Assembly: GCA_028817255.1 (NCBI GenBank)
Contig: JAPPQA010000071.1
Span: forward strand, 1 to 17,432
DNA: 17,432 nucleotides
Direction: 5' to 3'
Origin: Gammaproteobacteria bacterium
GTDB lineage: Bacteria; Pseudomonadota; Gammaproteobacteria; Porifericomitales; Porifericomitaceae
Under the pieces are notes generated by a model. The model ran no database searches. It saw only the letters and a list, made by a program, of their open reading frames with translations, and was not told where the DNA came from. Made by a program: the position numbers and the translations under genes. Of the stretch, positions 6,837 through 14,447 are shown in pieces. Position 1 is the first letter of the stretch. Each line of letters opens with the position of its first letter.

Positions 6837-7941
6837 TGAGACAGATCTCGGCCACGGCCCTGGTGGCGTCCGGCCGGGCCAGTTCCCTGCTGCGTTCCGC
6901 CATGGCCAGCCGCTGTTGCCGGTGCCGCGCCAGGTCCAGCAGGAGCTCGGACAGACGCTCGGGAGTGCATTCCGGTTCCGGCAGCAGGATCGCCGCGCCG
7001 TGCCGGCTGAAAAAAGAGGCATTGCTCGTCTGGTGATCGTCGGCGGCGTAGGGATAGGGCACCAGAATGGCGGCGAGGCCCATCGCGGCCAGTTCCGCCA
7101 GGGTCAGGGCGCCCGCGCGGCAGACCGCCAGGTCCGCCCAGCCGTAAGCCGCCGCCATGTCCTCGATGTAGGCATCCAGTTGCACCCGGCCGCTCAGCTC
7201 CGCGTAGCGGGCGCGCGTTTCCTCGCGCATGTCCGGGCCGGTCTGGTGGCGGACGATCAGCCGCACCCGGTCGGCCAGCTGGTGCACGGCCGGCGGCAGC
7301 GTCAGGTTCAGCGTCCGCGCCCCCTGGCTGCCGCCCAGCACCAACAGGCGCAGCTCCGCCGCGTCCCGCCGCCGCTGTTGCCGCCGCGCCGCGGCCGCCC
7401 GCCAGATCTCCGCCCGCACCGGGTTGCCCGTAGTCGCCGTGGCCGCGTTGCGGCGCGGAAAACTGCCGGGATATGCCTCCATCGCCACCGTGGCAATGCG
7501 CGCCAACAGGCGGTTGCTCAGCCCCGGCACGGTGTTTTGTTCGTGGATGCACAGCGGAATGCGCAGCAGCCAGGCGGCCAGCCCTCCCGGCCCGCTGGCC
7601 GCGCCGCCGGCGCCCAGGACTACGGACGGGCGGTACCGGAGCAGGTACCACAGGGAGTGGAACAGCGCCGCAACGGCGCCCAACAGCGCCAGCGCCCGCC
7701 GCCCGCGGCCGCGCCCGCGCAACGGCCGAATGCGTACCGGCAACAGCCGGAAGCCGTGGCGCGAGGCCACCTGCGCCTCCAGGCCGTCGCGGGACCCGAG
7801 CCACAGCAACGGCCAGCCGCCGGCGCGCAGCCACTGGGCGACGGCCAGCGCCGGATAGACATGCCCCCCCGTGCCCCCGGCCATGATCAATACCGGCCGC
7901 CCGCCCGCGCCGTCCGCGGCCCCGTTCGCGGCCCCGTTCAC
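6823..7941 (-). CDS. murG: UDP-GlcNAc transferase MurG (lipid II synthesis)
   Basis: MurG is the GT-B glycosyltransferase on the inner face of the membrane that adds GlcNAc to lipid I to give lipid II. The 372-residue product (E. coli: 355) has the glycine loops GGTGGHVYPALA (22-33), GAGGAASGPGG (110-120) and GGSQGA (203-208), plus HEQNTVPGLSNRLLA (133-147), GNPVR (172-176) and the donor-site motifs RAGALTLAEL (275-284) and PYPYAADDHQTSNA (295-308). Two starts fit. GTG at 7941 makes a GTGA overlap with the ftsW stop, as at three other junctions here, and I prefer it. ATG at 7962 would add seven residues and overlap ftsW by 25 nt. The N-terminus is a low-complexity NGAANGAADGAGG tail encoded by a 12-bp repeat. 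The second glycine loop has Ala where E. coli has Tyr. Confidence 0.97.
   Translation of the reverse strand: MNGAANGAADGAGGRPVLIMAGGTGGHVYPALAVAQWLRAGGWPLLWLGSRDGLEAQVASRHGFRLLPVRIRPLRGRGRGRRALALLGAVAALFHSLWYLLRYRPSVVLGAGGAASGPGGLAAWLLRIPLCIHEQNTVPGLSNRLLARIATVAMEAYPGSFPRRNAATATTGNPVRAEIWRAAAARRQQRRRDAAELRLLVLGGSQGARTLNLTLPPAVHQLADRVRLIVRHQTGPDMREETRARYAELSGRVQLDAYIEDMAAAYGWADLAVCRAGALTLAELAAMGLAAILVPYPYAADDHQTSNASFFSRHGAAILLPEPECTPERLSELLLDLARHRQQRLAMAERSRELARPDATRAVAEICLNVRG
7915..7938 (-). repeat. 12-bp tandem duplication at the ftsW/murG junction
   Basis: Two perfect copies of CGCGGCCCCGTT (plus strand) lie at 7915-7926 and 7927-7938, with degenerate sequence on either side. They encode the repeated NGAA units at the N-terminus of MurG, and the last base of the second copy falls within the ftsW stop codon. 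The unit is a multiple of three, so copy changes would lengthen or shorten MurG without breaking its frame. Confidence 0.85.
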
Positions 7942-9125
7942 GGCCTTGCCCGCTCCGGGCATGGCAGCCGGCTCTCGTATCCGGCCCGCAAGACCAGCCC
8001 GATCGCGATCAGGGTGACCAGGATGCTGTTGCCGCCGTAGCTGATCAGCGGCAGCGTCAGCCCCTTGGTGGGCAGGAGCCCCGTGTTGACGCCAATATTG
8101 ACGAAAGTCTGGATGCCGAGCAGCAACCCGAAGCCGTAGCACAGGTAGGCGGCAAAAAGGCGCCCGGCCGTCGCCGCCCGGGCGGCGACGGCGAAGCACC
8201 GGCTCACCAGCAGGTAGAAGGCCAGGATCGTCGCCACGCTGCCGAGGAAGCCCAACTCCTCGGCGATGATGGCGAATACGAAGTCGGTATGCGCCTCCGG
8301 GAGGTAGAAGAGTTTTTGCAGGCCGCCGCCCAGCCCTTCCCCGAACCAGCCGCCGCGGCCGAAGGCGATCAGCGCCTGGGTGAGTTGAAAGCCCTGATCG
8401 AAGGGGTCCTGCCAGGGGTCAAGGAAGCTGATCATGCGCTGTAGCCGGTAGGGCGACAGCACCGCCAGGGTGAACATGACGGCGCCCGCCGCCGCCGTCC
8501 AGAACAGAGAGCGCAGGACGGAGACGCCGCCTACGAACAGCATGCCCAGGGTGGTGGCCGCCAGCACCGCGGTGGCGCCGTAGTCCGGCTCCAGCAGCAG
8601 CAGGAGGCAAACCACGGCCAGCAGGACCAGCGGCAGGAAGAAGCCCTGCATGGTCTGTCGCACCAGGCGCCCGCGCCGCTCCAGGTACCCGGCGAGATAG
8701 ATCACCATGAAGAGCTTCATCGGCTCCGACGCCTGCAGCGAGACGGGGCCGAGGCGGAGCCAGCGCGTACTGCCGTTGACTTCCCTGCCCAGGCCGGGGA
8801 CCAGGATCAGGATGAGCAGCAGGATGCCCAGCAGCAACAGCGCCAAGCCCCACCGCCGCAACAGGTCGAGCCGCAGGCGCATCGCGCCGTAGCCCAGCGC
8901 CAATCCCAGCGTGCAGTTCGCCAGTTGCCGCCAAAAGTAATACAGCGGCTCCTGGAAGCCGCGCTCGGCGATGGTGACGGAGGCGGAGGCCATCATGACC
9001 AGCCCCGCCCCGAGCATGCACAGCGTCAGCCATATCAGCCTGGCGTCGTAGTTTGCGAACAAGGCGCCGGGGCGCGGTCCCGCGGCCCCCAGGCCGGCTG
9101 TCGCGGTGGCTTGCGCCGGGATCAC
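7938..9125 (-). CDS. ftsW: Septal peptidoglycan polymerase FtsW (SEDS family)
   Basis: FtsW is the SEDS glycosyltransferase that polymerises lipid II at the septum in complex with FtsI. The 395-residue product (E. coli: 414) is very hydrophobic, with about ten membrane segments after a short cytoplasmic tail (1-28). Family motifs are GREVNGSTRWLRLG (113-126), QASEPMKL (131-138), LEPDYGA (178-184), FDQGFQLTQALIAFGRGG (242-259), LPEAHTDFVFAIIAEELG (275-292) and LPLISYGGNS (358-367). D281 in HTDFVF matches the catalytic Asp of SEDS enzymes. I chose the GTG at 9125 because it overlaps the murD stop as GTGA and follows a good Shine-Dalgarno GGAG with 7-nt spacing (plus 9133-9136). The frame continues upstream inside murD without FtsW-like sequence. 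Confidence 0.98.
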   Translation of the reverse strand: MIPAQATATAGLGAAGPRPGALFANYDARLIWLTLCMLGAGLVMMASASVTIAERGFQEPLYYFWRQLANCTLGLALGYGAMRLRLDLLRRWGLALLLLGILLLILILVPGLGREVNGSTRWLRLGPVSLQASEPMKLFMVIYLAGYLERRGRLVRQTMQGFFLPLVLLAVVCLLLLLEPDYGATAVLAATTLGMLFVGGVSVLRSLFWTAAAGAVMFTLAVLSPYRLQRMISFLDPWQDPFDQGFQLTQALIAFGRGGWFGEGLGGGLQKLFYLPEAHTDFVFAIIAEELGFLGSVATILAFYLLVSRCFAVAARAATAGRLFAAYLCYGFGLLLGIQTFVNIGVNTGLLPTKGLTLPLISYGGNSILVTLIAIGLVLRAGYESRLPCPERARP

Positions 9126-10489
9126 CCGCGCTCTCCCGGCGGCAGCAGTTCCCGCACCGCGGCGGCGAAGGCGTCGCCCCGGTGCCGGTAGTCCCGGTAC
9201 ATGTCGAAACTGGCGCAGGCGGGGGACAGCAGCACGATGTCGCCGGGCGCCGCCCACCGCTTTGCCGCCCGCACTGCCGCCGCCATATCGCCGGCCCGCC
9301 GCGTCGGCGCCGCGTCTTCCAGGGCCTGGGCCAGCAAGCCCGCGTCGCGCCCGATCAGGATGGCCGTCTTCACCCGGCCCTGCGCCGCCACCGCCAGTTC
9401 CCCGAAGTCCTCGGTTTTGGCCTCGCCCCCCGCGATCAACACGATGTTGGCATCCCCGGCCAGCCCCCGCAGGGCGGCGGCGGCGGCGGCGGGGTTGGTG
9501 GCCTTGGAGTCGTCGTACCAGCTGACCGCGTTGTGCGTGGCGACCCTTTGCGTGCGGTGCCGGAGCCCGGGGAACTCCCGTAGCGCGTCCAGCATGGCCG
9601 TCTCCGCCAGCCCCGCGGCGCTTCCCAGCGCCAGGGCCGCGAGGCAGTTGGCCACGTTGTGCCCGCCCGGCATCCGCAGCTCCGCCGCGGGCAACAGCAG
9701 CCGTTCGCCGCGGGCCAGCCAGCCGTCGCGGATCCCGAAATCCTCCGCCTTCGGCGCGCCCAGGGTGAAACCCAGGGCGTTGCGCCCGGGCTGTCGCAGC
9801 GAGTCGAGCCGCGTGTCGTCCCGGTTCAGGACCATGACGCGGGCGCCGTCGTAGATGTGCGCCTTCAGGGCCAGGTATTCCTGCATCCCGCCGTGGCGAT
9901 CCAGGTGATCGGGGCTCAGGTTCAGCACGGTGGCCGCCACGGCCCGCAGCGAGTGCAGCGTCTCCAGTTGAAAGCTGGACAGCTCCAGCACATACAAGTC
10001 GGCCGGCTTGTCCAGCAACTCCGGGGCGGGGATGCCGATGTTGCCGCCGGCCTCGGTCCGCAGCCCGGCACGGCGCCCCATTTCCGCGACCAGGCTGACC
10101 ACGGTGCTCTTGCCGTTGGTGCCGGTCACGGCGACGATGGGCGCCTGCGTCCGCAGGCAGAACAGATCCACATCGCCCAGCAACGGGATGCCGGCCCGGC
10201 GCGCCCTTGCCAGGGTGGGCATCTCCGGATCGACGCCGGGGCTTACGATCAACTGGCGCGAATCGCCCAGGGCGGCCTCGTCCCACCCTCCCAGCGATAC
10301 CGGGACCTCCGGCATTTCCGCCCGCAACTCGGCGAGGCAGGGCGGCGCCTTCCTGGAGTCGGTTACCGCGAACTTGCGCCGCTCCCGGTGCAGGACGCGG
10401 GCGCAGGCGAGGCCGGTGCGCCCGAGCCCCACGATGGTCGCATCGTATTGCGCCCCTGCCGCGAGCGGAGAGCCTTCGCCGCGCGTCAT
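9122..10489 (-). CDS. murD: UDP-MurNAc-L-alanine--D-glutamate ligase MurD
   Basis: MurD adds D-glutamate to UDP-MurNAc-L-Ala, the second stem-peptide step, in the cytoplasm. The 455-residue product (E. coli: 438) has an N-terminal nucleotide-sugar domain with GLGRTGLA (21-28), the ATP loop GTNGKST (123-129), LELSSFQLE (168-176), [11 protein letters not shown] (190-200), the likely carbamylated lysine K209 in [18 protein letters not shown] (275-285), DSKATNP (327-333) and [11 protein letters not shown] (421-431). The ATG at 10489 overlaps the mraY stop (ATGA). An earlier possible start 18 codons upstream lies inside mraY and adds nothing MurD-like. Just after DSKATNP a GCC trinucleotide run encodes six alanines (334-339). 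Confidence 0.98.
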   Translation of the reverse strand: MTRGEGSPLAAGAQYDATIVGLGRTGLACARVLHRERRKFAVTDSRKAPPCLAELRAEMPEVPVSLGGWDEAALGDSRQLIVSPGVDPEMPTLARARRAGIPLLGDVDLFCLRTQAPIVAVTGTNGKSTVVSLVAEMGRRAGLRTEAGGNIGIPAPELLDKPADLYVLELSSFQLETLHSLRAVAATVLNLSPDHLDRHGGMQEYLALKAHIYDGARVMVLNRDDTRLDSLRQPGRNALGFTLGAPKAEDFGIRDGWLARGERLLLPAAELRMPGGHNVANCLAALALGSAAGLAETAMLDALREFPGLRHRTQRVATHNAVSWYDDSKATNPAAAAAALRGLAGDANIVLIAGGEAKTEDFGELAVAAQGRVKTAILIGRDAGLLAQALEDAAPTRRAGDMAAAVRAAKRWAAPGDIVLLSPACASFDMYRDYRHRGDAFAAAVRELLPPGERG

Positions 10490-11571
10490 CGTATCTTCAG
10501 GCTCGACAGGCCGATCAGCACCAGGATCACCGTGACGATCCACAACCGTACGATGATCTTCGGTTCCGGCCAGCCCTTCAACTCCAGGTGATGGTGCAGG
10601 GGCGCCATGCGAAACAGCCGCTGACCGGTCAGCCGGCAGGAGGCCACCTGCAGGATCACGGAAACGGTCTCCAGCACGAACAACCCGCCCATGATGAACA
10701 ACACGATTTCCTGGCGCACCATCACCGCCACGGCGCCCAGCGCCGCCCCGAGGGAGAGGGCGCCGATGTCTCCCATGAACACCTGGGCCGGGTAGGTGTT
10801 GAACCAGAGAAAGCCCAGCCCGGCGCCCATGACCGCCCCGCAGAAGATGGCCAGTTCGCCGCTGCCCGGCACGTAGGGGATGCCCAGATACTGAGCGAAG
10901 CGCGCGTTGCCGCCCAGATAGGCAAATACCGCCAGGGCGCCGGCGATCAGCACGATCGGCAGGATCGCCAGGCCGTCCAGCCCGTCGGTCAGGTTGACGG
11001 CGTTGCTGGTGCCGACGATCACGAAGTACGCCAACAACACGTACAGCCAGCCCACGTCAATCGCTACCTGCTTGACGAAGGGGACGATCAACTGCGTCTC
11101 GGACGGCGCCTGGGCGGTAAAGAACAGGAACAGCGCCACCGCCAGCCCGGCCAGGGATTGCCACAGGTATTTCTGCCAGGCCGCGAGTCCCGCCTCCGCC
11201 CGCCCGTGGCGCACCTTGCCGTAATCGTCCGCCAGGCCGATCAGCCCGAACAGTACCGTGGTGGCGATGGCCACCTGCACGAAGCGGTTGCCCGGATCCG
11301 CCCAGCAGAGAGAGCTGAGCAGCAGCGAGAACAGGATCATCAGCCCGCCCATGGTGGGGGTTCCCGATTTGACGCTGTGCGACTCGGGGCCCAGCCCGCT
11401 CACGGTCTGCGAGACCCGGTGCCGGCTCAGGCGCCGGATGAACAGCGGCCCGACGAACAGACAGAGCAGCAGGGCCGTCAACAGCCCCAGGATGGCGCGC
11501 AGCGTGAGGTAGCGGAACACGTTGAAGCCGCTGTAATACTGCGTCAGGTAGTCGAACAGCCAGGTCAACAT
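10486..11571 (-). CDS. mraY: Phospho-MurNAc-pentapeptide translocase MraY
   Basis: MraY is the integral membrane enzyme that transfers phospho-MurNAc-pentapeptide from UDP to undecaprenyl phosphate, making lipid I. The 361-residue product (E. coli: 360) has about ten membrane segments and the family motifs [10 protein letters not shown] (68-77), LADDYGK (113-119, with the Asp pair D115-D116), [13 protein letters not shown] (190-202), [10 protein letters not shown] (266-275) and [19 protein letters not shown] (326-344). The ATG stands 3 bp after the murF stop and has its own strong Shine-Dalgarno GGAGG with 8-nt spacing. The stop overlaps the murD start. This is one of the best-conserved proteins in the window and looks fully intact. 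Confidence 0.99.
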   Translation of the reverse strand: MLTWLFDYLTQYYSGFNVFRYLTLRAILGLLTALLLCLFVGPLFIRRLSRHRVSQTVSGLGPESHSVKSGTPTMGGLMILFSLLLSSLCWADPGNRFVQVAIATTVLFGLIGLADDYGKVRHGRAEAGLAAWQKYLWQSLAGLAVALFLFFTAQAPSETQLIVPFVKQVAIDVGWLYVLLAYFVIVGTSNAVNLTDGLDGLAILPIVLIAGALAVFAYLGGNARFAQYLGIPYVPGSGELAIFCGAVMGAGLGFLWFNTYPAQVFMGDIGALSLGAALGAVAVMVRQEIVLFIMGGLFVLETVSVILQVASCRLTGQRLFRMAPLHHHLELKGWPEPKIIVRLWIVTVILVLIGLSSLKIR

Positions 11572-11584
11572 CCCTTAAGCCTCC
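11572..11584 (-). promoter_or_regulatory. Strong RBS of mraY inside murF 3' end
   Basis: On the minus strand GGAGG (plus 11580-11584) ends 8 nt before the mraY ATG. It overlaps the last codons and the TAA stop of murF. This is one of the few junctions in the cluster with a near-consensus Shine-Dalgarno sequence instead of a bare 4-nt overlap. Confidence 0.8.
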
Positions 11585-12933
11585 GCCGCCAGCCGGGCCA
11601 CCAGCCGCTCCAGAGCCAACCCGCGCGAGCCCTTGACCAGCAGGATCACGTCGCCGCTCAGTTCGGCATCCAAGGCGTCGCCCAGCGCCTCCAGGTCGGC
11701 ATAGGCAGTGCCGCCCGGGCCAAAGGCGGCGGCCGCCTCCGCGGCCAGCTCCCCCAGCGCGTACAGCCTTTGCACCCCGCGCGCGCGCGCCTCGCGGCCC
11801 GCCCGGCGATGCCATTCCACGGCCTCGCCGCCCAGCTCGTTCATGTCGCCCAGCGCCAGCCAGTGCCGCCTCCGGTGTTTGCGCATCACCTCGATCCCCG
11901 CCTGCAAAGAGGTCGGGTTGGCATTGTAACTATCGTCCAGCAGCAGGCTGCCGCCCGTGCCCCGCCGAAGTTGCAGGCGGCCCTGCAGCGGCGCCATTTT
12001 CTCCAGGCCTTCGCGGATCCGCTCCACGGGGGTCTCCAGGGCATGGGCGCAGGCTGCCGCCGCCAGCGCGTTCATCAGGTTGTGCCGGCCGCACAACGGC
12101 AGCCGCACCTCCGCCCGGGCGTTGGGGAGGGACAGCAGGAAGCGCTGCCTCCCCGCGGGCGGGGCGTCTTCGATGTCGCTGGCCGTCACGTCCGCGGGGC
12201 GCTCCAGGCCGAAAGTGATTCGGTCGTAATTCCGGGCGCGGGCGCGCCACAGTCCGGCGTACCTGTCGTCGGCGTTGATAACCGCCGCCCCGCCGCTTTC
12301 CAGGCCGTCGAAGATCTCGGACTTGGCCTCCGCGACCGCCCCTACGTCGCCGAAACCGGCGAGATGCGCGGGGGCGCACTGCGTGATCGCCGCGACTCTG
12401 GGCCGCGCCATTCGCGCCAACGCGCCGATCTCCCCTTTGTGGTTCGCGCCCATCTCGATTACCGCGTACCCGTGTTCCCGCCCCAGGTGGAACAGCGTCA
12501 GGGGCACGCCCAGGTCGTTATTGCGGTTCCCGGCCGTGGCCAGCACCGGCGCCGACAGCGCCAGCACCGCCGCCAGCATTTCCTTGACCGTGGTCTTGCC
12601 GTTGCTGCCGGTCACGCCGACCACGGGCAGCTGGAAGCGGGAGCGCCAGCGGGCGGCCAGGCGCCCCATGGCGCCGCGGGACCGATCCACCCGCAACAGC
12701 GGGCAGGACGCGCTGCCGGCAGGCGCCCATTCCACCATGGCGGCGGCCGCGCCGCGGGCGCTGGCGGCGGCCACGAAATCGTGGCCATCGCAGTGCCGCC
12801 CCTGCAGGGCGATGAACAACTCCTGCTCGCCGATATCGCGCGAGTCTATGCCGCAGCCCCGGAACGCGACATCACGCCCCAGACAAGCGCCGTCCAGCGC
12901 GGCGGCGGCCTCGGACAGGCGCATGCGGATCAC
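11575..12933 (-). CDS. murF: UDP-MurNAc-tripeptide--D-Ala-D-Ala ligase MurF
   Basis: MurF adds the D-Ala-D-Ala dipeptide made by Ddl, completing the UDP-MurNAc-pentapeptide. The 452-residue product (E. coli: 452) has DSRDIGEQELFIALQG (30-45) in the substrate domain, the ATP loop GVTGSNGKTTVKEM (106-119), GNRNNDLGVPLTL (136-148), a likely carbamylated lysine K204 in AEAKSEIFDGL, GRHNLMNALAA (282-292) and DDSYNANPTS (333-342). The start is taken as the GTG at 12933, which overlaps the murE stop (GTGA); an ATG three codons later (12924) is an equally acceptable start. The stop is TAA. The motif that is NNLAAAHLEGFG in E. coli reads TQCAPAHLAGFG here, so the leading Asn pair is lost. Confidence 0.97.
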   Translation of the reverse strand: MIRMRLSEAAAALDGACLGRDVAFRGCGIDSRDIGEQELFIALQGRHCDGHDFVAAASARGAAAAMVEWAPAGSASCPLLRVDRSRGAMGRLAARWRSRFQLPVVGVTGSNGKTTVKEMLAAVLALSAPVLATAGNRNNDLGVPLTLFHLGREHGYAVIEMGANHKGEIGALARMARPRVAAITQCAPAHLAGFGDVGAVAEAKSEIFDGLESGGAAVINADDRYAGLWRARARNYDRITFGLERPADVTASDIEDAPPAGRQRFLLSLPNARAEVRLPLCGRHNLMNALAAAACAHALETPVERIREGLEKMAPLQGRLQLRRGTGGSLLLDDSYNANPTSLQAGIEVMRKHRRRHWLALGDMNELGGEAVEWHRRAGREARARGVQRLYALGELAAEAAAAFGPGGTAYADLEALGDALDAELSGDVILLVKGSRGLALERLVARLAAEA

Positions 12934-14447
12934 GGCGCCAACCCCAGCGCCCGGCGCACTTGCAGGCGGTCGTCGAAGGGCCGCCGCCGGCCCCCGGCCT
13001 CCTGGAAGCGCTCGTGCCCTTTGCCGGCGACCAACACCGTGTCCGTTTCCCCTGCCCCGGCGATGGCCGCCGCGATGGCCTGTTTGCGGTCCGGGATCGC
13101 TTCCGGGCGCCGGTCGCGGCGGGCGCCGGCGCGGATCTCCTCTATGATTTGCAGCGGCGGCTCCCCGCGCGGGTTGTCGTTGGTGGCGATCGCCCGGTCG
13201 GCGAGCTCGGCCGCCGCCTTGCCCATCTCGGGGCGCTTGCCCCGGTCGCGGTCGCCGCCGCAGCCGAACACGCACCACAGCCGCCCCGGCGTGATGTCGC
13301 GCAGGCTGCGCAGCGCCTGCCGCAACGCCTCCGGGTTGTGCGCGTAGTCCACGACCGCCAACGGCCGCCCGGGCGCGGCGAAGCGCTCCATGCGCCCGGG
13401 GACGGCCTCCAGGGCGCCCAGGGCGGCCAGGGCCTGCGCCGGCGGCGCGCCCAGCCGGCAGAGTGCGGCGGCGGCGGCCAGCAGGTTGCCCGCGCTCGCC
13501 TCGCCGATCAGCGGCGTCCGCAAGCGGCCCTCGCCCCAGGGGCCGCGCAGGCTCAGTGTCATGCCGTCCCGGTCCGCGGCTTCGATGCGCCCTTGCAGGC
13601 ACGGTCCGCCGCCGGGCGGGGGCGCCTGGCGCAGGGTATAGCCGATGACCTCCCGCCGCGCGTCTTGCAGTTCCCGGAACCACCGCCGGCCGTGCGCGTC
13701 GTCCAGGTTGAGGATCGCCGCCTGCAAGCCGGGCCAGGAAAGCAGGCGCCTCTTGGCCGCGGCGTAGCGCTCCCGGTTGCCGTGGTAGTCCAGGTGGTCC
13801 CGGCCCAGGTTGGTGAAAACCGCCAGCTGGAAGCGCACTCCGCTGGCGCGCTCCTGGTCCAGCGCGTGCGAGGAGACTTCGATGGCGGCGTAGTCCGCGC
13901 CCAGGCCCCGCATCTCGCGCAACAGCGCGTGGAGGGCGACCGGGTCCGGGGTGGTATGCGGCCCCGGCCGCAGTGCCCGGGGGAATCCGTTGCCCAGGCT
14001 GCCGATCAGGCCGCAGCAGCGGTCGTTGCCGCGCAGCCGCGCCAGCCCCCCGCCGATCAGATGGGCGACCGTGGTCTTGCCGTTGGTGCCGGTGACGCCT
14101 ACCGCCCGCAACTCCCGCGAGGGGGAGGCATAGAAACGGTCGGCCACGATCCCGGCGCGCGCCCGCAGCCCGGCGATGGGAAACAGCGGTCGGCCCGCGT
14201 CTTCCCGGGGGCAGTCTGCCGCCTCGACGGCGACGGCCGCCGCCCCGGCCCGTACCGCCTCCGGGATATGGCGCGCGCCCCGGGTGTGCCCGCCCCGGCA
14301 GGCGAGAAACAAGTCTCCGGCCCGCGTCTTCCTGCTGTCCATGCTCAGGCCGGAAACGACCAGCGCCGGGTCAGGCGCCGTTCCGGTCATTCCCGACAGC
14401 AATTCCCGCACTGGCCGTCCCTCCCCCCGCTTAGCCGCGTCCGGCAT
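12930..14447 (-). CDS. murE: UDP-MurNAc-L-Ala-D-Glu--meso-diaminopimelate ligase MurE
   Basis: MurE adds the third stem-peptide residue. The 505-residue product (E. coli: 495) has MDSRKTRAGDLFLA (36-49), the ATP loop GVTGTNGKTTVAHL (117-130), HTTPDP (164-169), EVSSHALDQ (190-198), FTNLGRDHLDYHG (211-223), a likely carbamylated lysine K232, GRMERF (351-356), VDYAHNPEAL (366-375), GCGGDRDRGKRP (395-406) and GKGHE (475-479). DNPR (424-427) is the signature of enzymes that add meso-diaminopimelate rather than lysine. Two starts compete. ATG at 14447 overlaps ftsI by 17 nt and has GAGG 9 nt upstream. GTG at 14411, with a better GGAGG at 8-nt spacing, would give a 493-residue protein starting near LRDLL of E. 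coli. I give the longer form. Confidence 0.96.
   Translation of the reverse strand: MPDAAKRGEGRPVRELLSGMTGTAPDPALVVSGLSMDSRKTRAGDLFLACRGGHTRGARHIPEAVRAGAAAVAVEAADCPREDAGRPLFPIAGLRARAGIVADRFYASPSRELRAVGVTGTNGKTTVAHLIGGGLARLRGNDRCCGLIGSLGNGFPRALRPGPHTTPDPVALHALLREMRGLGADYAAIEVSSHALDQERASGVRFQLAVFTNLGRDHLDYHGNRERYAAAKRRLLSWPGLQAAILNLDDAHGRRWFRELQDARREVIGYTLRQAPPPGGGPCLQGRIEAADRDGMTLSLRGPWGEGRLRTPLIGEASAGNLLAAAAALCRLGAPPAQALAALGALEAVPGRMERFAAPGRPLAVVDYAHNPEALRQALRSLRDITPGRLWCVFGCGGDRDRGKRPEMGKAAAELADRAIATNDNPRGEPPLQIIEEIRAGARRDRRPEAIPDRKQAIAAAIAGAGETDTVLVAGKGHERFQEAGGRRRPFDDRLQVRRALGLAP
14409..14424 (-). promoter_or_regulatory. GGAGG ribosome binding site and alternative GTG start of murE
   Basis: Directly after the ftsI TAA stop, the minus strand has a G-rich run ending in GGAGG (plus 14420-14424), and 8 nt later a GTG (14409-14411) in the murE frame. 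The protein from this GTG begins VRELLSGMTG, which lines up with RNLRDLLAPW near the E. coli MurE N-terminus. This site may be the true murE start. Confidence 0.5.

Noticed and set aside
6837..6850. Short palindrome-like GAGATCTGTCTC before the murC start as an operator
   Set aside because: It has a 4-bp arm, lies inside murG coding sequence and has no second copy.
7938..10286. A 782-residue FtsW with a long N-terminal extension
   Set aside because: The extension is an out-of-frame reading of murD. The GTG at 9125 with its GGAG site is the natural start.
10207..13347. A 1046-codon open frame on the plus strand
   Set aside because: It runs antisense across murD, mraY and murF, all of which are clearly real, and its product is low-complexity Gln/His/Arg/Pro-rich sequence.
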